Source: CAYQAJ01 sp964415245 (GTDB lineage Bacteria > Planctomycetota > Planctomycetia > Pirellulales > Pirellulaceae). From it: 41,015 nucleotides of DNA. The translations under genes were made by a program, and so were the position numbers. The notes under the pieces were generated by a model. It did no database searches. It was given only the letters and a program-made list of their open reading frames with translations, and was not told the origin of the DNA. Location: the NCBI GenBank assembly GCA_964415245.1, contig CAYQAJ010000013.1:1-41015 (forward strand). Reading direction: 5' to 3'. Below, one piece after another: positions 26,412 to 33,482 of the stretch (positions within the stretch are counted from its first letter, which is position 1; the number at the start of each line of letters is the position of its first letter).

Positions 26412-27222
26412 GGTTTCGATTCCGGTAGGGAGTCGCGCGCTGGCTTGGGCGCGGCGCTGCACATACGGCGCCGCACATTTGCTGGTGACGGTAATATCGG
26501 ATGCGCGCGTCGCGGAGGTTGAGGGAGAAAGGTAAACCGTGACGAAAATCCGGATCGATCAGCAAAAGGCTGCGGTCCTGCTTCGTAATCTGGGAAAACT
26601 GGGGCAGGGCGAGGAGCGGGTGGAAGGCCGCCGTCGCACATCGGGACGGGGAGGCCGGAAGGCGGCATCGAAGCCTGAAGCGCCAGCGAAGGACAGTCTG
26701 AGTGCCAACGCGCCATGCGTACAGTACGGGAACCCGGAGCGGAAAGCGGCGAGCCGATAGCAGCAGTCGCCCGACTTCGCAGCCGTCGCATCTTCGGCGC
26801 CTACGCTTAATGGCCCGTGATCGCCGACGACCTCTTGGCGGCGCTCTTGGAAATGAATCTGCAGCAGTCAACTGACAACGGACCACTGGCAAAGTGATCA
26901 AAAACACCGGCTTCCCGGTGAGCGCGGGAAGGAAGGCGGCGGCCAGAGTTTGCTGAGTTCCGCGCGGCGGACGGAGGTATGCAACGGGCAGTGCGAAGCA
27001 CCTGATTGTGGATCGGGGGCTCTCTCGCGCAATAAGAAGGCCTCCACAGGTGGGGCAGGGACCTGGGGAGGCCACGGACGGTACAGGGACACCCTGACCG
27101 CCACCCTTTCAGTATGATTCGAGCGACATCGACTGCAACGGTTTGGCGGCAAAGAATCGGCTCTTTCTTGCCCGAATCCAGCGCGTGAATCGCCCGTTCC
27201 CCGATGGCTTTGGATTGGAGAA
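26412..27222. other. 811-bp intergenic region
   Basis: No confident gene. A GTG frame at 26539-26760 (73 codons) has a purine-rich ribosome-like site before it, but its second half overlaps a dispersed repeat (26670-26693) and its composition turns to Arg/Gly/Ala, so it is not called. The region must hold the promoter of the BBP7-like gene near 26412-26530. Confidence 0.5.
26670..26693. repeat. 24-base dispersed motif, copy 2
   Basis: GAAGCCTGAAGCGCCAGCGA (first 20 bases) matches the copy at 17429-17452 with 3 mismatches in 24. It lies in a gene-free region. Confidence 0.5.
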
Positions 27223-27273
27223 GGGGACAGGCACATTTTGCTCCGCGGAAGAGCGCAAAATGAGCCAGTCCCC
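27223..27273. repeat. GGGGAC-armed palindrome, copy 1 (inverted orientation)
   Basis: Left arm GGGGACAGGCACATTTTGC (27223-27241), 13-base loop, right arm GCAAAATGAGCCAGTCCCC (27255-27273). The arms pair except at two positions. Those same two mismatches recur in the copies at 30465 and 39306 with the arms swapped, so this copy is the same element in the opposite orientation. It lies 92 bases before the TraB/GumN start. Confidence 0.8.
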
Positions 27274-27298
27274 ACGTCTGGCGGGCCTGCGGCGAAGA

Positions 27299-27327
27299 TT
27301 GCCGGCCCCCAGATAGGGGAGTATACT
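27299..27327 (+). promoter_or_regulatory. Candidate sigma-70-type promoter of the TraB/GumN gene
   Basis: TTGCCG (27299-27304), 17-base spacer, TATACT (27322-27327). It would start transcription about 30 bases before ATG 27365, leaving room for the AGGAG ribosome site at 27352-27356. Confidence 0.45.
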
Positions 27328-27364
27328 TCGATACCGTTTCTACTGTGCGATAGGAGTCAGCCCC

Positions 27365-28450
27365 ATGCGCCCCGTTTGCCGTCGAACACGCTTCCTAAAT
27401 GCCGGACTCATTCTGATCGCGTGTGCCGCACTGGCTGCCGGCGCCACGAACCGGGCACGAGCCGACGACGCCGCTGAGAAGAAACAGGACTATGTGCGGG
27501 TGGTGCACGACGACTCGCGCCAACCGGTCGCCATGCAGACGGCCATCGTTACGTACGTCGACGCCGAAGGGAAACGGGAAGGTCTTGTGGTCGAGCTGGT
27601 CGGCGCCGTACACGTGGCCGACAAGTCGTATTACGACGAGCTGAATAAGCTGTTCGAGTCGTACGACGCGCTGCTTTACGAATTGGTGGCGCCCGAGGGG
27701 ACCCAGGTTCCCAAGGGGGGCCGCGAGGGCTCGGGAGGCAATCCGCTGGCGGCCATGCAACTGGGTATGACCCAGCTTTTGGACCTCGAGTTCCAGCTCA
27801 ACTGCATCGACTACACCAAGGAGAACTTCATCCACGCGGACATGTCGCCCGAGGAATTCTCCCAAAGCATGAAGGATCGCGGCGAGAGCTTTCTGCAAAT
27901 GTTCATGCGGATGATGGGGCAGGCCATGGCGCAGCAGGCTTCGCGCCCCAGCGGGGCGAGCGACGCCGAACTGCTGGCGGCGCTGTTGTCGCGCGATCGT
28001 CCCATGCGGCTGAAGCGGATTCTGGCCGAGGAGCTGGCGAACATGGAGGGGTCGCTGACAGCGATCGAGGGGCCCGAAGGATCGACGCTGATCAGCGAGC
28101 GCAACAAGAAGGCCTTGGAGGTGCTCCAGCGCGAGATCAAGGCGGGCAAGAAGCGGATCGGTGTTTTCTATGGCGCCGGCCACCTGACGGATATGGATGC
28201 GCGACTCAGGAGCGACTTCGGCCTGAAGGCCAAAGAGGTGCGGTGGGTAACCGCTTGGTCGATGAAGTCGGCCTCGACGACGACGAACAGCGACGAGCCG
28301 AAGGACGGCGTGCCCACGGACGGCGGTGCGACGAAAGATGGCGGTGCGACTAAGGACGGCGGTGCGGATGCGTCGTCCGACACCGAATCCGATCCATTTT
28401 CCGTGCCGGAGCACGAGGGATCGGAATTGGAACCGGCGGCACGGCCGTAG
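27365..28450 (+). CDS. Secreted TraB/GumN-family protein
   Basis: 361 residues; AGGAG lies 8 bases before the ATG. A signal peptide covers ~1-34 (LNAGLILIACAALAAGATNRARA). The TraB/PrgY/GumN fold is indicated by VELVGAVHVADKSYYDELN, then DALLYELVAPEG, and near the C-terminus GVFYGAGHLTDMDARL with the conserved GxGH. Family members are proposed membrane or periplasmic metal-dependent peptidases; activity here is inference. A Met-rich middle (MQLGMTQLLDLEF, MFMRMMGQAMAQQ) is helical. The tail after ~305 is a disordered Asp/Gly/Thr/Lys repeat (DGGATKDGGATKDGGAD). A terminator hairpin follows. Confidence 0.85.
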   Translation: MRPVCRRTRFLNAGLILIACAALAAGATNRARADDAAEKKQDYVRVVHDDSRQPVAMQTAIVTYVDAEGKREGLVVELVGAVHVADKSYYDELNKLFESYDALLYELVAPEGTQVPKGGREGSGGNPLAAMQLGMTQLLDLEFQLNCIDYTKENFIHADMSPEEFSQSMKDRGESFLQMFMRMMGQAMAQQASRPSGASDAELLAALLSRDRPMRLKRILAEELANMEGSLTAIEGPEGSTLISERNKKALEVLQREIKAGKKRIGVFYGAGHLTDMDARLRSDFGLKAKEVRWVTAWSMKSASTTTNSDEPKDGVPTDGGATKDGGATKDGGADASSDTESDPFSVPEHEGSELEPAARP

Positions 28451-28472
28451 GGTGGACGAGAGTAATAAGCAC

Positions 28473-28497
28473 GTCCCGCCTGCCGGGCGGGACTTTT
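28473..28497 (+). terminator. Hairpin terminator (REP-like hairpin B1, TGCCG loop)
   Basis: GTCCCGCC-TGCCG-GGCGGGAC followed by TTTT, 22 bases after the TraB/GumN stop. The arms are perfect over 8 bp. Loop and arms match hairpin A1 at 18353, so a repeat element seems to serve as the terminator. Confidence 0.75.
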
Positions 28498-28523
28498 CTA
28501 TGCGCTTCACATGGTGGCGGCGC

Positions 28524-28548
28524 AGGTCCTGCTCGGCAAGCAGGACCT
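28524..28548. repeat. REP-like hairpin B2 (CGGCA loop, inverted relative to B1)
   Basis: AGGTCCTGCT-CGGCA-AGCAGGACCT, a perfect 10-bp hairpin. It differs from A2 (18546-18570) by a compensating C-to-T and G-to-A pair that keeps the stem. With B1 it forms a second inverted pair. Confidence 0.75.
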
Positions 28549-28563
28549 ACCACGTATCGTCAC

Positions 28564-28827
28564 TCAGTACTGTACGTCGACTTTGTCGACGAGTTGACGC
28601 ACTCCCGCCACTCGGCGGCAACTGTGCGTGGCGACCTGCTTTTCGTAAAAGCTGCGCACGCGGCCACTGAGTGTGACGGTGCCATGATGTGCCTCGATGC
28701 TCAGGCGACGCAGGCCAGGCATCGAGCGGCTGTTCAGAAAGCTCGTTACGCGGCGCACCAACTCACTGTCGGCCTGTTCGGCAGGCGAACGACCGTTCAT
28801 CCGTTGGGCAAGCAGCATTTCGACCAC
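28564..28827 (-). CDS. Small BON-domain protein
   Basis: 87 residues. Starts at GTG 28827, supported by GAGGAG 8 bases upstream; the internal ATG at codon 4 lacks such a site. The BON fold is indicated by SELVRRVTSFLNSRS, HHGTVTLSGRVRSFYEKQ and VAGVRQLVDKVDVQY. BON domains usually bind phospholipid or help osmotic and envelope proteins. There is no signal peptide, so it would be cytoplasmic or peripheral. Partners unknown. Confidence 0.85.
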   Translation of the reverse strand: MVEMLLAQRMNGRSPAEQADSELVRRVTSFLNSRSMPGLRRLSIEAHHGTVTLSGRVRSFYEKQVATHSCRRVAGVRQLVDKVDVQY

Positions 28828-29332
28828 GCTAGCATCTCCTCAATCGTATAGGGAATTGGTTTGCCGTTTCTGCCAATCGCACAATGCCGCCTGCATTTCC
28901 GTGCCGCCTGCGCGTTCGGATGGGACCGCGCCGGTGATCCGGGATGATGAGATGCAACCGCCGTGCCGGCGCGATCCGATCTGTTGATTGTCGGCGCCGA
29001 CGGTCGCGCAAGTTGCCCGGAATTGCAGGGAAAAATGACAAGTGTCCCGATTCGGCCTTGAGGCGGTTCCCAGTCGGGGCGTGCGTCGTCGGGCAGCTAT
29101 CCTTGCAAGTCCGCACAATGCGTGTGCGGCGATTGCCCAGTCGCGCGGCAGGTGGAGCCACTTGCGCCGGCCCCAGATGGCCCGGCGACTAGGGGCCCCA
29201 GTTCGCGCGGCGCGAAACCGCGGCGAATCGGGTCGTCGAGGCACCGCTACGGTCGGTGGGGCTTCCCCAAGCAGCGGATCGGGTTGAAAAAAGGGCGTCT
29301 GAGCCATTGCGAGCGGCGCCCACGGGCATTTC
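28828..29332. other. 505-bp intergenic region
   Basis: Lies between divergent genes (BON on minus, TIM-barrel protein on plus). Frames here are Arg-rich with no recognisable motif. No RNA gene or repeat was recognised. Confidence 0.5.
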
Positions 29333-29360
29333 TTTACAGGCGCTGGGCGAGTCGTATACT
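29333..29360 (+). promoter_or_regulatory. Candidate sigma-70-type promoter
   Basis: TTTACA (29333-29338), 16-base spacer, TATACT (29355-29360). It is the best such match in the intergenic region and would give a leader of about 180 bases before ATG 29546. Confidence 0.5.
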
Positions 29361-29499
29361 AACACCCTTCCGCTGGCGGCCCAGCCGGCTCGGGCGACCG
29401 CATGGAAGGGGGCGTTGTTTCTCCCAGCAGGTCTCCGAGCGGGACGGAATGGTCCGGCGGGCCAAAGGGTCGTCGGTCGGTAGGCCGAACAAGCGGCGG

Positions 29500-29519
29500 T
29501 CGCCCCGCCTGAGGGGCGA
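29500..29519 (+). other. Leader hairpin upstream of the TIM-barrel gene
   Basis: TCGCCCC-GCCTGA-GGGGCGA, a perfect 7-bp stem ending 26 bases before the ATG at 29546 and just before the GGAGG ribosome site. It could influence translation initiation or be incidental. Confidence 0.3.
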
Positions 29520-29545
29520 GAACGACCGAAACGGAGGGATAGTCG

Positions 29546-30367
29546 ATGGAACGGTTCTCCGTCAACGAGATCACCACCTACCGATGGTCGTTCGAGGAGG
29601 ACGTACACAACTACGTGGCGGCGGGTGTCGGGGGGATCGGCGTTTGGCGGCAGAAGCTTTCCGATTTTGGGGAGGAAAAGGCGGTCGAGCTATTGCGCGA
29701 TACGCCGTTGAAAGTCTCCAGCCTGTTGTGGGCGGGTGGATTCACCGGAACCGAGGGTCGGAGCTTTAAGGAGAGCGTTGAAGACGCCGGCGACGCCGTG
29801 CGTTTGGCCGCCGCCCTGGAAGCCTCCTGTCTGATCATCTACACGGGGCCGCGGGGCGGGCACACGCACAATCACGCGCGTCGGCTCATCAAGAGCGCCG
29901 TGGCCGAATTGGCGCCGCTGGCGACCGAGCTCGGGGTCGCGCTGGCGGTCGAACCGATGCACGCTGGCTGCGCCGCGGAGTGGACCTTTCTGACCGATCT
30001 GGACGAGACGATCGAGCTGATGGATTCGGTGGGGGACGCCAGCCTCAAGCTCGCCTTCGACACCTACCACATGGGGCACGACCCCTGGGTTCTGGACCGC
30101 CTCGTCGAGCTCGCGCCCCGCGTCGCGGTCGTGCAACTGGGCGACGCCAAGCAGCCCCCCGAGGGGGAACAGAATCGCTGCCCGATCGGCGCGGGCGTTC
30201 TCCCGCTGGGCGCGATCGTATCGGCCCTCGCCCAGGGTGGTTATCAAGGCTTCTACGAGGTCGAGCTCATCGGCGAGGACATCGAAGCCGCCGACTACTG
30301 CGATTTGCTCGCCCAGTCGAAGAGGGCGTTCGGAGAGCTTGTGGGCAAGGCGTCGGGTGCGGTGTGA
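29546..30367 (+). CDS. Sugar phosphate isomerase/epimerase-family TIM barrel
   Basis: 273 residues; GGAGG lies just upstream of the ATG. It resembles the xylose-isomerase-like / AP-endonuclease-2 barrel family. Candidate metal ligands appear in the expected order: Glu in LAVEPMH, Asp and His in LAFDTYHMGHD, and Glu in YEVELIGED. VAVVQLGDAKQPPEGEQNRC and PIGAGVLPLGAIVSAL are typical of the barrel's second half. Such enzymes isomerise or epimerise sugars, inositols or related ketoses; the substrate is unknown. It stands alone, with a palindromic repeat downstream. Confidence 0.9.
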   Translation: MERFSVNEITTYRWSFEEDVHNYVAAGVGGIGVWRQKLSDFGEEKAVELLRDTPLKVSSLLWAGGFTGTEGRSFKESVEDAGDAVRLAAALEASCLIIYTGPRGGHTHNHARRLIKSAVAELAPLATELGVALAVEPMHAGCAAEWTFLTDLDETIELMDSVGDASLKLAFDTYHMGHDPWVLDRLVELAPRVAVVQLGDAKQPPEGEQNRCPIGAGVLPLGAIVSALAQGGYQGFYEVELIGEDIEAADYCDLLAQSKRAFGELVGKASGAV

Positions 30368-30446
30368 GGTACGCGCTCCGTGGTGCTTCGCAAAGCGCAC
30401 TCCGCTGCGCGTCGCGGCTAACCCGGGAGTATCGCGCGGTCTAAGA

Positions 30447-30539
30447 GCTTATCCAAAAACCTTTGGGGACTGGCTCATTTTGCGCAAGTGTCGGAGCAAA
30501 ATGTGCCCGTCCCCTTCTCCGAACGGTTTTCGGATAAGC
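30447..30539. repeat. GGGGAC-armed palindrome, copy 2, with outer arms (93 bp)
   Basis: Inner arms GGGGACTGGCTCATTTTGC (30465-30483) and GCAAAATGTGCCCGTCCCC (30496-30514). Outer arms GCTTATCCAAAAACC (30447-30461) and GGTTTTCGGATAAGC (30525-30539) pair at 14 of 15 positions. The element fills the space between the converging TIM-barrel gene and the PQQ-propeller gene and ends one base before the latter's stop codon. Confidence 0.85.
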
Positions 30540-30540
30540 A

Positions 30541-32276
30541 CTAAGCCTCGGGAATCAGCTCCAGGCACACCAGCCGGTCGTGCCCCCGCACGTATAAGAG
30601 CCCGTGCGACAGGATGGGGGCAGCCCAGCANNNNNNNNNNNNNNNNNNNNNNNNNNNNNNNNNNNNNNNNNNNNNNNNNNNNNNNNNNNNNNNNNNNNNN
30701 NNNNNNNNNNNNNNNNNNNNNNNNNNNNNNGGTCGTGCCCCCGCACGTATAAGAGCCCGTGCGACAGGATGGGGGCAGCCCAGCAGGGATACCGCAAGAG
30801 CGGCGCTCCTGCGTTCGCCGCCGGAAGCGGCACGCGCGGTGTCCACTGGGCGACCTCGTCGAACTTCTCGGGGTTCACCTTCAAGAGGTGCAGCGTGCCG
30901 TACTCGCCCAGACAGATGAAGTGGCTGTCGACGTACAAGAGTGACGTGCGGCCCAGCTCCGGCTCGCTCCAGTTTACCTCGCCGGTCTTCCAGTCGATGC
31001 ACCGCAGCTCGCCGTTCTCGGTGTGCCGGCCGCTGCACCCGTACAGATAGCCGTCGACGTAGATGGGCGTGTTCCAGTGGCACTGCATGGCCTTCTCGCG
31101 GCGGCGTTCGTCGTCTTGCCAGACCACATCGAAACCGCCGGTGCGCACCTTGAGAAGCGAGCTGCCGGGCCCATACGTCTCCGAGATGAACACGTCGTCG
31201 CCCACGACGACCGGCATGCTGGCGTTGACGCTCTCCAGCACTCGCGCCCGCCACGGATAATGAAAGTCGATCTTGCCGCTGGCTGGCTCCAGGGCGATCA
31301 GGCCGCTGCGGGCGAATGCGAAGCACCAGCGCCGGCCGTCGATCGTCGCCAGCTTCAAGGAAGCGTAGCCAGCCAGGTCGTCGCCGATGCGATAGCGCTC
31401 TTCGCCGGTCATCTTGTCGAAGGCCACGATTGCCGAGCCGTTCGGTTCGACCAGGTCGAGGCGGCCCGGTGGAATGCGGTGCGACTCGGCGGGGCTGCCT
31501 CCCACCATCACCAGTAGCAGATCGCCCTCGACGACGGGCGTGCTACCCACCCCAAAGAAATTCTGCACCACGCCGTAGCGGGCGAACGTGTCGACCTTCC
31601 ACACCTCGTCGCCGTTTTCCGCGTTCAGGCAGTAGAGCATCCCCTCGACGCCGTAGATGTATACGTGATCGCCGTCGATCACCGGCGAGCAGCGCGGGCC
31701 GCCGTCGTAGTCGTACAGATCTCGGTAGCGCGTCGGATAGCGAAACACCCAGAGCTCTTCGCCGGTTTCGGCGTTGAGGCAGGCAAGCCGCGCCTCGTCC
31801 TCATCGCGATCGAGCTGGTAGAATCTCCCGCGGCTTACCGAGCCGATGCCGTATCCTTCGCCAAGCGGCCGCTGCCAGACAATGCGGGGACCCGATTCCG
31901 GCCATTTCATCGGCAGGCCGGTCTCGCTCGACTTGCTGTCGCCCGTGGGACCGAGGAACTTGGGCCAGTCGACGCCTCGTTTTCGTGTCCACAGGTCGCC
32001 ACGCGGCGGGGCGCGCTTTGTCGTCGACTCGGGCGACGACGCGGTCTCTTCCCGCGAAGGCGAAGGTTGGTCGTTTTCGGTTGTGGGACCCTTTGCTTCG
32101 CCGTCACCAGGGGCGACGAGAGAGCGTGTTCCATCCGCGGCAGAGCCCGAACGTGAGGTCGGAGCGTCGGCCTTGCCTGAGTTGCCGCAGCCCCCGCCGA
32201 CGAGCATCAGGCAGAGACTGCCGACAAGGAAGGTCAATCCGTGTTGCTGCTTCGAAGAGCTTGGTTGGTGCTTCAT
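30541..32276 (-). CDS. PQQ-like beta-propeller lipoprotein (BamB-like), spans an artificial gap
   Basis: Starts at ATG 32276 with TGGAGCG upstream. The N-terminus (KQQHGLTFLVGSLCLMLVGGGC) is a signal peptide with a probable lipoprotein Cys. A disordered Ser/Thr/Glu/Pro linker (~30-100) is followed by a propeller with WPKFLGPTGD, IVWQRPLGEGYGIGS, LNAETGEELWVFRYPTRY, GSTPVVEGDLLLVMVGG, DWKTGEVNWSE and GYLYGCSGRH. Such secreted propellers are frequent in planctomycetes; the role is unknown. The gene contains 100 N (30631-30730). The 55 bases on each side of the gap are the same sequence, and removing one copy and the N run restores an uninterrupted frame ending HDRLVCLELIPEA. True length is then about 526 residues. 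Confidence 0.9.
30576..30785. other. Scaffold gap of 100 N flanked by a duplicated 55-base contig end
   Basis: Bases 30576-30630 and 30731-30785 are identical (55 bp), and the N run is exactly 100. This is the signature of two contigs overlapping by one k-mer but scaffolded instead of merged. The real sequence is most simply continuous with a single copy. Confidence 0.92.
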
Positions 32277-32575
32277 CGCTCCAGGACCCACTGTGTAAGG
32301 ATGATTCGGCTGCCCACGGCGCCGCGCGTTCACAAAGTGTCTCGCTCGTGTGCCCCACAGTATAGACGCTCAGCCGACTGTCCGACCAGCGAAAGGGCTG
32401 GCAAAGTCTGGTGTGAGGCGGGCGCTTTCGTGCGTAGCCGCGAGGATTCGATACAATCGAAGCGGGGGTGAAAGGCTGCGTTCGGCCGGGCGATACGATA
32501 CGCCGCCGCGGCTGTCGTAGTCGGGTACTGCTTTCCCCCGATCAATTGGCGTCAACTGCACGGGGATGAGAATCG

Positions 32576-32998
32576 ATGCTGGTGATCCGCGATGGCCTGG
32601 CGATTCCGCTGTCGGAGCTGCGGTTCACCTTCGCGCGCAGTGCGGGCCCGGGCGGTCAGAACGTCAACAAGGTCAACACCAAGGCCACGCTGCGGTGGCA
32701 GGTGACCGAGTCGCCCAGTCTGCCCGAGCCGGTGCGGGAGCGGTTTCTGGCCCGCTATCCGCGTCGCATCACGGGCGAGGGGGAATTGCTGGTGACCAGC
32801 CAGCGATATCGCGATCAGAGCCGCAACGTTGCCGACTGCCTGGCCAAGCTGCAAGCGATGCTCTTGGAAGTAGCCACTCCGCCGCGTCGACGCAAGAAAA
32901 CGCGCCCAACGAAGGCCTCGCGAGCCAGGCGACTTACTAGCAAACGCCAGCGCTCAGAGACGAAATCGCTCAGGCGTCCACCGCGATCCGAGGAGTAG
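32576..32998 (+). CDS. arfB: Peptidyl-tRNA hydrolase ArfB (ribosome rescue factor)
   Basis: 140 residues, matching ArfB/YaeJ. It releases peptide from stalled non-stop ribosomes. The catalytic GGQ lies in SAGPGGQNVNKVNTKATLRW; ISLTSQ-like positions read GELLVTSQRYRDQSRNVADC. The basic C-terminal tail (RRRKKTRPTKASRARRLTSK) is the part that enters the empty mRNA channel. GGGGATGAG precedes the ATG. It is divergent from the PQQ-propeller lipoprotein gene. Confidence 0.95.
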   Translation: MLVIRDGLAIPLSELRFTFARSAGPGGQNVNKVNTKATLRWQVTESPSLPEPVRERFLARYPRRITGEGELLVTSQRYRDQSRNVADCLAKLQAMLLEVATPPRRRKKTRPTKASRARRLTSKRQRSETKSLRRPPRSEE

Positions 32999-33482
32999 GC
33001 GTGGATCGAATCGCCGCGATGTTATGGCGGTGGTCTCTCCACGACCGGCGAGACATCATCCGCGCACTCGTCTGTCATCGAATCGACGACACAATCGGTT
33101 GCGCGCTCCGCACCGGCCCGCAGCGCATCGAACGGAGCGAGAATCCGCCAGTTCCCTGGAGAGAGCGGGCTGATTGTAGCGCAAGCGCCGCTAGACACTA
33201 GGGATACGGCCGATTGCGATGCGCGACGAATCTTTGCCACACGTAGCGGCGAGGCAACGCGACTCCTCCGCCATGTTGCCCTGGCACATCATTTGCCGAC
33301 TCATAGGAGCAGGTGTGTGCGCGCCAAGTGTGTGGGCGGTTCGCCGTACGCCGACAGTCGGCCGGGCGATTCGATGCGCCGCGCCTGCGGGTCAGGCAAG
33401 AGCTTGGGGTCGACCAATTCGACTCGATTGCAAACAATACATTGCGAGGGCGAGAGCGGGCGCAAGTCCGCGGGAGGCTGCA
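32999..33482. other. 484-bp intergenic region
   Basis: No gene recognised. The frame of the following gene is open from 33219 but that stretch has no ribosome site or signal-like start and is Arg-rich, so it is treated as untranslated. No repeat or hairpin stands out. Confidence 0.5.

Noticed and set aside
26539..26760. 73-codon GTG frame with a purine-rich site upstream
   Set aside because: Its second half runs through a dispersed 24-base repeat and looks noncoding.
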